From contig PACG01000064.1 of the NCBI GenBank assembly GCA_002699335.1, positions 14,298 to 19,760 of the forward strand: a stretch of DNA of 5,463 bases, read 5' to 3'. Under the pieces are notes generated by a model. That model saw only the letters and a list, made by a program, of their open reading frames with translations. It had not been told where the DNA came from and searched no databases. This DNA comes from Candidatus Poribacteria bacterium. GTDB lineage: Bacteria; Poribacteria; WGA-4E; UBA9662. The position numbers and the translations under genes are program-made. Shown one piece after another: positions 1 through 5,463 of this stretch; position 1 is the first letter of the stretch, and each line of letters begins with the position of its first letter.

Positions 1-17
1 AGAAAATTATAAGAACG

Positions 18-1859
18 ATGACAACACAACGTAATTATCTAAAAGGTATGGAATTGGGTTCCGCAGCTCCGGGGTTGCCCCCGGGTTCAGCAACCTCGGC
101 GACTCCAGCCAAAAAACCCAATGTTGTCTTTGTTCTTACAGATGACCAGGGATACGGGGACTTGCATTGCCACGGCAACCGTTTTATCAAGACCCCGTAT
201 ATGGATAACCTGGCCTCTGAGAGTGTGAGTTTCACGGACTTTCATGTTATGACCTGCTGTGCCCCCTCCCGCGCTATGCTGATGACGGGGCGTTACCCTA
301 TGCGCACCGGTGTTTGGTGCACAGTCGGCAAGACATCCCGCATGAAACAAGGAGAAATCACGATGGCCGACGTCTTCAAAGCAAACGGATACCGCACCGG
401 TTTTTTCGGCAAGTGGCATCTGGGTGACAACTATCCTTTCCGTCCCCAAGATCGCGGTTTTGAAGATGTACTGATGAGTGGTGGTGGAGGAGTTGGCAAT
501 ACGCCGGATTACTGGGCTAATGACTATTTTGACGACACTTTCATGAGAAATGGAATGTGGGAGAAGCATGAGGGATTTTGCACTGACGTCTGGTTCTCTC
601 AAGCCATGAAGTTTATAGAGCAGAATAAGAACCGCCCCTTCTTCTGCTGTGTTCCGACTAACGCTCCGCACCTGCCGTTTGTAGCACCGAAGAAGTACCT
701 GGATACATATCGTAGTGAGGAGGACCCATCCATACGCGCTTTTTACGCCATGATTACCAACATCGATGACAACATCGGGCGGCTACGACGAAAACTTGTC
801 GAACTGGATATCGATAAGGACACAATTTTGATCTTCATTACCGACAACGGTTCGGTCATCGGCGGCCGAAAGTACAATGCCGGTATGCGCGGCCACAAAG
901 GAAGCGAATGGGACGGCGGACACCGGGTGCCATTTTTCATCCGTTGGGCGAACGGTGGCCTGGAAGGCGGACGCAAGATCGACCGTATTACCTGCGGTAT
1001 CGATGTTCTTCCGACCTTGATGGATCTGTGTGGGCTGGAGCGGAAAGAGGGGCCTCTACTGGACGGTGATAGCCTCGTACCTCTACTGAAGGACGATACG
1101 GAAAACTGGCCGAACCGAACGATTTTCGTGCAGAATCAGTGGCCCAAAACAAAACCGGAGAAATGGTTCCGGACGGCTCTGATGACCGACGAATGGCGGC
1201 TGTTAAATAATAATGTGCTGAATCAGATCAAGAAAGACCCGGCACAACAACACAACGTCATCAAGAACAATCCGGAAGTGGTCGCCAGATTACGTGCGGT
1301 TTACGACAGGTGGTGGGACGGAGTAGGAGAGGCTGATCCATGCGGGGGTAAAGAAACCATTATCGGTTCACACAAGGAGAATCCCTGCAAGTTGACAGGT
1401 CATGACATCGACCACTTATGGAATCATGATCAGGTCCTCGAGGGCTGCCCTGCAACAGGTCACTGGGACCTGATCGTGGAATGCGATGGTGAATATGAGT
1501 TTGAGCTGAGGCGTTACCCGGTAGAGGCAAACGCGCCGATTAGAGGCACCATTCCCGTACCTGAAGATCTGAAGAACTTTCCTTATAATCGCAACGAATA
1601 TGCCGTGACTTATAACCATAGCCGCGAGCTTCCAGTCGTTTCCGCACTATGCCAAATCGGATCTTTTCAGCAGCGGAAAACTCTACCCGCTAAAGCCGAG
1701 CCATCAGTCGACTATATTTTGAATGAGAACGGAGAAGTGCTTGCCGTCAAGTTCAGAACAAAACTGGAGGCAGGCAAGACCAGGCTTGAGGCCTGGTTTA
1801 CCGACAAGGACGGAAAACGCGTGACAAATGCCTACTACGTATATGTCACGCGACATTGA
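18..1859 (+). CDS. Arylsulfatase (type I, formylglycine-dependent) with C-terminal extension
   Basis: This 613-residue protein should hydrolyse sulfate esters; the substrate (sulfated polysaccharide or small aryl/alkyl sulfate) cannot be read from sequence. The sulfatase fold spans about residues 34-435. It has the metal-binding TDDQGYGD (D42, D43), the signature CAPSRAMLMTGR with C81 to be matured to formylglycine and R85, then GKWHLG (K132, H134), NAPHLP (H217), ITDNGS (D277, N278) and HKGS (K294), followed by WDGGHRVP. All expected catalytic and calcium ligands are present. Residues about 465-613 form a beta-rich extension (WDLIVECDGEYEFELRRYP, ending AYYVYV) of the kind found on planctomycete-type sulfatases. 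The N-terminus, MTTQRNYLKGMELGSAAP, resembles a Tat signal with its first arginine and hydrophobic core damaged, so export is doubtful. No clear Shine-Dalgarno lies in the 17 bases before the ATG; that start is chosen because it includes the Tat-like segment. It is convergent with the esterase gene. Confidence 0.95.
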   Translation: MTTQRNYLKGMELGSAAPGLPPGSATSATPAKKPNVVFVLTDDQGYGDLHCHGNRFIKTPYMDNLASESVSFTDFHVMTCCAPSRAMLMTGRYPMRTGVWCTVGKTSRMKQGEITMADVFKANGYRTGFFGKWHLGDNYPFRPQDRGFEDVLMSGGGGVGNTPDYWANDYFDDTFMRNGMWEKHEGFCTDVWFSQAMKFIEQNKNRPFFCCVPTNAPHLPFVAPKKYLDTYRSEEDPSIRAFYAMITNIDDNIGRLRRKLVELDIDKDTILIFITDNGSVIGGRKYNAGMRGHKGSEWDGGHRVPFFIRWANGGLEGGRKIDRITCGIDVLPTLMDLCGLERKEGPLLDGDSLVPLLKDDTENWPNRTIFVQNQWPKTKPEKWFRTALMTDEWRLLNNNVLNQIKKDPAQQHNVIKNNPEVVARLRAVYDRWWDGVGEADPCGGKETIIGSHKENPCKLTGHDIDHLWNHDQVLEGCPATGHWDLIVECDGEYEFELRRYPVEANAPIRGTIPVPEDLKNFPYNRNEYAVTYNHSRELPVVSALCQIGSFQQRKTLPAKAEPSVDYILNENGEVLAVKFRTKLEAGKTRLEAWFTDKDGKRVTNAYYVYVTRH

Positions 1860-1898
1860 ACAATCACCGAGCTAGCGGTCGGAGCATGTCGTTCAATG
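1854..1898. repeat. Inverted repeat overlapping the sulfatase stop codon
   Basis: The arm CATTGAAC (1854-1861) contains the sulfatase TGA and is an exact reverse complement of GTTCAATG (1891-1898). Between them an inner stem is possible (ACCG at 1866-1869 with CGGT at 1876-1879, or CCGA with TCGG). A competing pairing, CGACAT (1851-1856) with ATGTCG (1886-1891), uses part of the same bases. No T-run follows, so it is a poor intrinsic terminator. It could act as an mRNA 3'-end hairpin. The AAC/GTT ends and two-stem layout recall a short attC site, but the outer boxes do not fit RYYYAAC/GTTRRRY. Confidence 0.45.
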
Positions 1899-1906
1899 GA
1901 GGACTT

Positions 1907-1963
1907 ATGATAAAGCCCTTTATTGTGGTTCTGTTAAAACTCAAGGTTCCGTTTGATAATTAG
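1907..1963 (+). CDS. 18-codon ORF behind a GGAGG, possible truncated gene start
   Basis: A GGAGG (1898-1902) is followed after four bases by ATG, then MIKPFIVVLLKLKVPFDN and TAG. The charged start and run of hydrophobic residues (PFIVVLL) look like the beginning of an export signal or membrane segment that stops early. The location just after the sulfatase suggests the start of a former second gene of a + strand operon, cut off before the convergent esterase. It could equally be chance: the ORF is tiny and the spacing from GGAGG to ATG is short. Confidence 0.2.
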   Translation: MIKPFIVVLLKLKVPFDN

Positions 1964-1983
1964 GCTAAAGTTGAGTGCTTTAA
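1934..1983. repeat. A/T-rich imperfect inverted repeat between convergent genes
   Basis: TTAAAACTCAA (1934-1944) pairs with TTGAG (1971-1975) and TTTAA (1979-1983), with an internal asymmetry of A against TGC. It lies in the gap between the converging sulfatase and esterase genes, where a bidirectional transcription end would be expected. There is no T-run directly after either arm and the stem is weak, so a terminator role is only a guess. Confidence 0.25.
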
Positions 1984-2014
1984 GAGAAGGTTTATATAAT
2001 ACTCACTGCCCAAA

Positions 2015-2950
2015 TTACTCATCAGATGAAAGGTGTTGGCCAAACCAGGCTTTGGTTCGCTCCCACATCTCGTTTGACAGAATATGCCCGGATCCCGCCT
2101 CGATATAGTAAGAAAAATTGTCAGACGCATTCTGCTGAGCATAAGCCTCATCAATCACATCTAAGCCCTGTTTCACCTCTTCAATTGGGCTGCCGCCGTC
2201 CAACTCGCCAAAATTGAGATGGAGTGGACGAGGAGCGATTAAGGTTGCAATGTCCGGGGTATCGCCGTAAGCGTCAAGTCCAGGTACAAAATTAGGGAAA
2301 CAGTGGAGTAGACGGTGACGATGAACGGCCTTGTAGGTTGGCAAACAGCAATTTCCGACCAAACACCTCAACCGCTCTTCCCAGGGGCCAACTAGCCAGG
2401 TGTGGGTTGATCCCATCGAGTGGCCGTAGCAACCCAATTTATCCGCTAGTACTTCTGGGCGTTGACAAAGTAGATCTACCGCCCGTTTCATATCCAGGAT
2501 ATTTTTCCAAGCCAGACACTTACCATTGACCACATACTTCAGAAATTCAAACCGTTCGTAGTCGCTGCCCTTCAATTTTTGGTCTTGTCGTTCTTCAAAA
2601 CAGAGTGCGTCGGGGCAGATAACCACATACCCTTCTCGGGCTAGCGCAACACCGGTATGGTGCATGGGATTGCCATCCAACCCCGCTGGTTCGCTCTTTC
2701 CCAGATGGTACTGTCCGGCGTGCTGGTGCCAAACGGCAATCCCCGGGGCTGGCCGCTGAGCCGATACCCCACTTGGAATCAGCAGGTATGCTGGCACCCA
2801 ATTGCCAGGCTCTGATTGGTAGCGGAGTGACTCAATAGTGTAACCGTCACCATCGATGATTTCTGTTAGTTGCACATTCAGATCTGTAAATGTTGGCCAC
2901 TCCCCGCCCAGGTCTTCAAGTAGCCGTTGACGAAACAATTCTCGATCCAT
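2015..2950 (-). CDS. Alpha/beta hydrolase, dienelactone hydrolase-type esterase
   Basis: This is a 311-residue protein with the alpha/beta-hydrolase fold. A short N-terminal region (1-50) leads into WVPAYLLIPSG, a strand typical of acetylxylan-esterase/dienelactone-hydrolase-like enzymes. The nucleophile elbow is GHSMGS with S178. The acid is probably D251 in NFGELDGGSP, and the histidine is H289 in GSGHILS. The AWKNILDMKRAVDLL segment before the elbow and the IAPRPLHLNFGE strand before the acid are in the usual order, so the enzyme appears complete. There is no signal peptide, so it is predicted cytoplasmic. It likely cleaves a carboxylic ester or lactone; the substrate is not predictable. 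The ATG start is supported by GGAGGAG (2967-2961), 10 bases upstream. The transporter gene ends 60 bases upstream on the same strand, so co-transcription is plausible. The C-terminus converges on the sulfatase gene. Confidence 0.88.
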   Translation of the reverse strand: MDRELFRQRLLEDLGGEWPTFTDLNVQLTEIIDGDGYTIESLRYQSEPGNWVPAYLLIPSGVSAQRPAPGIAVWHQHAGQYHLGKSEPAGLDGNPMHHTGVALAREGYVVICPDALCFEERQDQKLKGSDYERFEFLKYVVNGKCLAWKNILDMKRAVDLLCQRPEVLADKLGCYGHSMGSTHTWLVGPWEERLRCLVGNCCLPTYKAVHRHRLLHCFPNFVPGLDAYGDTPDIATLIAPRPLHLNFGELDGGSPIEEVKQGLDVIDEAYAQQNASDNFSYYIEAGSGHILSNEMWERTKAWFGQHLSSDE

Positions 2951-2960
2951 ATGGCTGAAT

Positions 2961-2967
2961 CTCCTCC
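2961..2967 (-). promoter_or_regulatory. Ribosome binding site of the esterase gene
   Basis: On the minus strand GGAGGAG ends 10 bases before the ATG at 2950. It is a strong Shine-Dalgarno match and fixes the start of the alpha/beta hydrolase. Confidence 0.7.
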
Positions 2968-3010
2968 AAGGGCGTCTTTAATTGTTTGATCACGTTTGTG
3001 TTTGGTAAAG

Positions 3011-3445
3011 TCAGCTCGTCACAATCAGAAAAATACCACTAACGGCCAACAGCATTCCCAGTATATAGCGCCACGACATCGGTTCCCGTAAAATCATTAA
3101 TCCGAGGAAACTGGCAATCAGCAGACCACAGACACGAATCACGGGCGAAGCGACTGAAATAGGTGCACCGGCGCCAAAACTGGCGTACAATCCCAAGGTC
3201 ACCAAGCTGAAGCCGATACCGGCGGCAGTGCCAAGAACAATGCCTGTCGGTGTTACCAGTTGCTCAACGCGGTGGAAGCGTTGCCAGAGAAACCAGCTCG
3301 AGGAAAAGGCAAAGGTACAGATTCCAAAAAGCAGAAAGCCGGTGCTGTTAGACACCCTTTTGGCAGCTAACTTGACACAGAAATCAGCTAGGCCGAGCGC
3401 TAACCCTGTCGCCAGCAAATGCGGAATCCATTTATTTGGTCCCAA
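3011..3445 (-). CDS. Half-size EamA/DMT-family membrane transporter
   Basis: This is an integral membrane protein of about 144 residues with five hydrophobic segments: around IPHLLATGLALGLADFCVKL, GFLLFGICTFAFSSSWFLW, GIVLGTAAGIGFSLVTLGLY, PVIRVCGLLIASFLGLMIL and YILGMLLAVSGIFLIV. The LREPMSWRYILGMLLAVSGIFLI ending is characteristic of an EamA unit. Usual EamA proteins carry two such units (about 290 residues); single-unit members of this length exist and presumably work as dimers. The transported compound is unknown. The frame is open from a TTG at 3460, but that codon overlaps GGAGG. The TTG at 3445 lies 8 bases after the GGAGG (3458-3454), which is the normal spacing, so it is chosen. The protein would then begin LGPNKWIPHLL (first residue Met when translated). 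The esterase follows 60 bases downstream, and the candidate attC site lies upstream. Confidence 0.82.
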   Translation of the reverse strand: MGPNKWIPHLLATGLALGLADFCVKLAAKRVSNSTGFLLFGICTFAFSSSWFLWQRFHRVEQLVTPTGIVLGTAAGIGFSLVTLGLYASFGAGAPISVASPVIRVCGLLIASFLGLMILREPMSWRYILGMLLAVSGIFLIVTS

Positions 3446-3549
3446 TACTTTTTCCTCCAATTGGGCCGGATCGACCGATCAAACACCCAGTGCGAACGAA
3501 CCGGCCGGCAACATGATGACAGGTCTAAGAAATTGAACATGAGTTTGAC
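3446..3549. other. Leader region between attC candidate and transporter gene
   Basis: No convincing gene or sigma70-type promoter was found here. It holds GATCG-AC-CGATC (3469-3480) and the palindrome CCGGCCGG (3501-3508), either of which might be a protein-binding site, without further support. An ATG ORF on the minus strand from 3540 overlaps the transporter out of frame and does not look coding. Confidence 0.3.
3454..3458 (-). promoter_or_regulatory. Ribosome binding site deciding the transporter start
   Basis: GGAGG on the minus strand is followed by 8 bases and then TTG at 3445-3443. The same GGAGG overlaps the earlier in-frame TTG at 3460, which therefore cannot use it. Confidence 0.65.
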
Positions 3550-3676
3550 ACCTAACATCTAAGTTCAGTTGCAACAGAAGTTTACCGAAAACCGTCCGAA
3601 AAACCAAAACACACCGCACCACCAAAAGCATTGATAAAGCTACGGCCCCGCTGTCAACGGCAACAGCTGGTTAGGC
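3550..3676 (-). other. Candidate integron attC recombination site
   Basis: Read on the minus strand: R'' box GCCTAAC (3676-3670), 6-base spacer CAGCTG, L'' TTGCCGTTGACAG (3663-3651), a G/T-rich centre, L' CTGTTGCAACTGAA (3577-3564), spacer CTTAGAT, and R' box GTTAGGT (3556-3550). The boxes fit RYYYAAC and GTTRRRY and pair over 6 of 7 bases. L'' and L' pair imperfectly, with one extra G after TT in L'' and a CA bulge in L', matching the extrahelical-base pattern that sets attC polarity. The 127 bp length is within the known range and close to Vibrio-type repeats. The stop codon TAA of the adjacent ORF lies inside R'', as in many cassettes. Crossover would fall between 3556 and 3555. This was judged by eye; chance assembly is possible but unlikely given all parts in order. 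Confidence 0.7.
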
Positions 3677-3988
3677 CTGTTCTTTTGTGTAATATTTTTC
3701 TTCTATCTCACGAATCAGAAGATTCATCGATCTGGGTTCTTTTGTATATTGTTCAAAAGAAGAGATAGAATTTAATGCAATTTCCACAAGTTCTTTCTCC
3801 TTAACCCTGCAACAAACGAGAGTTATGGCTCTTGAGCCAATTCTCTCAGTCGCCTTTTCCGGTGCGATAAATATGCTCGATAGTTTCGGTTTTGGACCCA
3901 GGCGACCTGCTTGAGCAAGGTTTGCAAGCAGTGCTTTTTTAGCGATGAGAAATCTCGCAAGAAAAGTTATCTGTGATGTTAATCCCAA
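3671..3988 (-). CDS. Small hypothetical protein, possible gene-cassette ORF
   Basis: This open frame of 105 codons starts at TTG three bases after the stop of the serine hydrolase gene and lies in the same frame as that gene. I do not recognise the protein. The N-terminal half is weakly hydrophobic and basic (FLARFLIAKKALLANLAQ). The C-terminal half is charged and probably helical (LLIREIEEKYYTKEQA). Five of seven arginines are AGA/AGG and ATA is frequent, unlike the sulfatase gene, which mostly uses CGN; the stretch also looks more A/T-rich. The TAA lies within the R'' box of the attC candidate, the expected place for the end of a cassette gene. There is no good Shine-Dalgarno, so it may rely on coupling to the upstream stop, start internally, or be a decayed tail rather than a gene. 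Confidence 0.4.
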   Translation of the reverse strand: MGLTSQITFLARFLIAKKALLANLAQAGRLGPKPKLSSIFIAPEKATERIGSRAITLVCCRVKEKELVEIALNSISSFEQYTKEPRSMNLLIREIEEKYYTKEQA

Positions 3989-3991
3989 GTC

Positions 3992-5463
3992 TTACTCGAT
4001 TTTGGAGGCTTGGATTTCAGCTCCAGCCTGATGGTGTATTATCTTGCTAACCTGGCCTTTATCGTTTTTGACAAACGTTACCTGAGCGTTGACGATCTTC
4101 CAGAAAAACTCTGTCTCGGATCGCGGAAAAATTTCAAACTTCGGTTGGCCTGTCATTTGTGCTAGCAACCGATCTCCTTCCTTGGTTACGGTTAGGATAG
4201 CACCATGTCCATAATCGTATTTTCCAACGTAAGCATTATAGATGGCTGTATCTATCTGGGCAACGTCTTTCTTTATTAATTTGGGAGCTTTGAGGGTTTG
4301 CCCACCTTGATGATGGATAACATGAGTCACCTCACCTTTGTTGTTGCGGACGAAAGTGATTTGGGCATCGACAACTTTCCAGAAGAATTCTGTTTCGGAT
4401 TTGGGAAAAATCTCGAACCTGGGTTGCCCGGTCAGTTGAGCAAACAGTTGATCTCTTTCCTGAGTGATGGTCATTATTCCTCCCGTGTAGTCGTATTGAC
4501 CGAGATAGTCGTCACTGATATCTACACTTTGGTCCGTAGCAAAGGACTCCAGAGGTTCCATTCGCTGCCACAGGTAGATATCGGCAATTCTGTCTGCTAG
4601 TGTTGATGGAACCAGATCCGGAGCCGGTGGCAAAGCATTTGCCAGGATGGTAATTGTCAGGTTTTGCTCGGGATAACGGGTCAGGTAGGCACTCCACCCC
4701 GGTAATCCCCCGCTGTGCCCAATCTCTTTCAATCCACGTTTTTTCGTCAACATCCAGCCGTAGCCGTATTGACCGCCGAGGGCATTTCCTTGACTTCCAT
4801 CGTTGATTCTCACCGGTGTGAAGGCTAATTTGAGTGCATCCGGGCTTAGAAGTTTACCGTTGTAAACCGCCTCATTCCAGCGATAAAGATCCTGAGTCGT
4901 CGAGTAAAGGTTTCCGGCTCCACCCGCACGAGACATGTCCCAGTTGATTGCTTTCTCAGGTCTACCATCAGTATAGGAATATCCGGTGGCCTCATTGTTG
5001 CGGGTCTGTTTTGAGTTATGGACTCCGGTATTCTTCATGCCGGTCGGATCGAAAAAATAGTGTTTGAGGTAATCTCCCAGAGATTGGCCAGAGACTTTTT
5101 CGACGATATGTCCCAGTAGAAAATAACCTGAGCTGCTATAAGACCATTTCTCTCCCGGATCAAAGTCAAACCTATCTGCCTTGAAAAACTCGATCATCTT
5201 TTCTGCTTCGGTATAAGTTTCTACTACCGAAGAAAACTCTGGTCGATTGGTATAATTGTGGATTCCTGAAGTGTGGGTTAGTAGATGATGAAGGGTGACC
5301 TCATCACCGCGGGGGTAGTCCGGTAGAAACTTGGAGAGATGGTCTGTAACTTTGAGCAAGCCGTCTTCTTGCAGTTTCAGGATGGTGGATGCTATGAATT
5401 GTTTGGTAATAGAACCGATACGGAACTTGGTCTGTGGCGTAATCGGGATCTGATTTTCTAGGT
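3992..5463 (-). CDS. Serine hydrolase (class C beta-lactamase/PBP4-like) with tandem DUF3471-like domains, 5' end outside window
   Basis: The frame is open to the right edge, giving 489 visible residues; probably 50-80 N-terminal residues, including any signal peptide, are missing. The catalytic Ser-x-x-Lys is SITK (5413-5402) within KFRIGSITKQF. The second motif is YSS (5140-5132) in WSYSSSGY, where the family usually has Y-x-N, and the third is HSGG (4717-4706). LHHLLTHTSGI is a further family hallmark. The enzyme would act by a serine acyl-enzyme on a peptide, ester or lactam; such homologues are mostly peptidases or esterases rather than antibiotic-resistance enzymes. Two repeats of a DUF3471-like domain follow (4513-4277 and 4237-3995). 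A TTG at 5359 could be mistaken for the start, but it would drop the catalytic serine. The gene ends in TAA at 3994-3992, directly before the small ORF. Confidence 0.9.
   Translation of the reverse strand, partial: LENQIPITPQTKFRIGSITKQFIASTILKLQEDGLLKVTDHLSKFLPDYPRGDEVTLHHLLTHTSGIHNYTNRPEFSSVVETYTEAEKMIEFFKADRFDFDPGEKWSYSSSGYFLLGHIVEKVSGQSLGDYLKHYFFDPTGMKNTGVHNSKQTRNNEATGYSYTDGRPEKAINWDMSRAGGAGNLYSTTQDLYRWNEAVYNGKLLSPDALKLAFTPVRINDGSQGNALGGQYGYGWMLTKKRGLKEIGHSGGLPGWSAYLTRYPEQNLTITILANALPPAPDLVPSTLADRIADIYLWQRMEPLESFATDQSVDISDDYLGQYDYTGGIMTITQERDQLFAQLTGQPRFEIFPKSETEFFWKVVDAQITFVRNNKGEVTHVIHHQGGQTLKAPKLIKKDVAQIDTAIYNAYVGKYDYGHGAILTVTKEGDRLLAQMTGQPKFEIFPRSETEFFWKIVNAQVTFVKNDKGQVSKIIHHQAGAEIQASKIE
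3995..4237 (-). repeat. DUF3471-like domain, copy 2
   Basis: This is the C-terminal copy of the repeated domain in the serine hydrolase, beginning NAYVGKYDYGHG and containing GQPKFEIFPRSETEFFWK. It is about 60% identical to copy 1 by eye, with one extra residue (GHGAIL against GGIM) and mostly conservative changes. It ends at the protein C-terminus. Confidence 0.75.
4277..4513 (-). repeat. DUF3471-like domain, copy 1
   Basis: This is the first copy of the repeated domain, beginning DDYLGQYDYTGG and containing GQPRFEIFPKSETEFFWK, then IHHQGG. A 13-residue linker (residues between 4276 and 4238) joins it to copy 2. The copies are clearly related at the DNA level but diverged at third positions, so the duplication is not recent. 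Confidence 0.75.

Noticed and set aside
87..671. Long minus-strand open frame (194 codons) inside the sulfatase gene
   Set aside because: It overlaps the conserved sulfatase active-site region in antisense, shows no recognisable domain, and is best explained as a shadow of the real gene.
1960..2014. A second attC site using ACTCAAC (minus strand, 1976-1970) as R''
   Set aside because: No GTTRRRY box follows at a suitable distance and no paired L boxes were found.
3469..3480. GATCG-AC-CGATC short inverted repeat as an operator
   Set aside because: Too short and without a nearby promoter or regulator gene; noted only in the leader entry.
3228..3536. Plus-strand 102-codon open frame antisense to the transporter
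   Set aside because: The opposite strand encodes five clear membrane segments with an EamA ending; the antisense product has no protein-like pattern.
3545..3550. Plus-strand TTGACA
   Set aside because: No -10 element at a usual distance and no plus-strand gene downstream.
3631..3657. Minus-strand TTGACA (3657-3652) and TATCAA (3636-3631) as a promoter for the transporter
   Set aside because: The spacer is only 15 bases, the -10 matches 4 of 6, and the TTGACA falls in the L'' arm of the attC candidate, which explains it better.
4298..4600. Plus-strand open frame across the first DUF3471-like repeat
   Set aside because: It lies antisense to a clearly conserved domain, lacks a ribosome site and has no recognisable features.

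Overview
The window looks like accessory DNA from an environmental bacterium. An arylsulfatase with the C-terminal extension typical of Planctomycetota/PVC sulfatases, a dienelactone-hydrolase-type esterase and a serine beta-lactamase-fold hydrolase with DUF3471-like tails suggest a planctomycete, another PVC member or a sponge/marine lineage such as Poribacteria. This placement is an inference from protein style; no rRNA or marker gene is present. No tRNA, rRNA, CRISPR, transposase or integrase was seen.

Layout: (1) 18-1859 (+) is an intact sulfatase gene with a complete active site but an N-terminus that reads like a decayed Tat signal. (2) 1860-2014 is a convergent intergenic region holding a hairpin that overlaps the sulfatase stop, an 18-codon ORF behind a GGAGG, and a weak A/T-rich inverted repeat. 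(3) 2015-2950 (-) is an alpha/beta hydrolase with a full Ser-Asp-His triad, preceded on the same strand by (4) 3011-3445 (-), a half-size EamA/DMT membrane protein starting at TTG. (5) 3550-3676 (-) is a strong candidate integron attC recombination site of about 127 bp. (6) 3671-3988 (-) is a small unrecognised ORF whose stop codon lies inside the attC R'' box. (7) 3992-5463 (-) is a serine hydrolase (class C beta-lactamase/PBP4-like) with two tandem DUF3471-like domains; it runs off the right edge without its N-terminus.

The main point is that all genes right of about 2000 share the minus orientation, and the one sizeable gap among them contains a sequence with the R''-spacer-L''...L'-spacer-R' geometry of an attC site. 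The right-hand part may therefore be a fragment of a gene-cassette array, with the boundary predicted between 3556 and 3555. Only one convincing site is visible and there is no integrase gene in the window, so array membership remains an inference. The transporter and esterase could be co-transcribed (60 bp apart). The sulfatase and esterase are both scavenging-type hydrolases, but nothing in the sequence ties them to one pathway.
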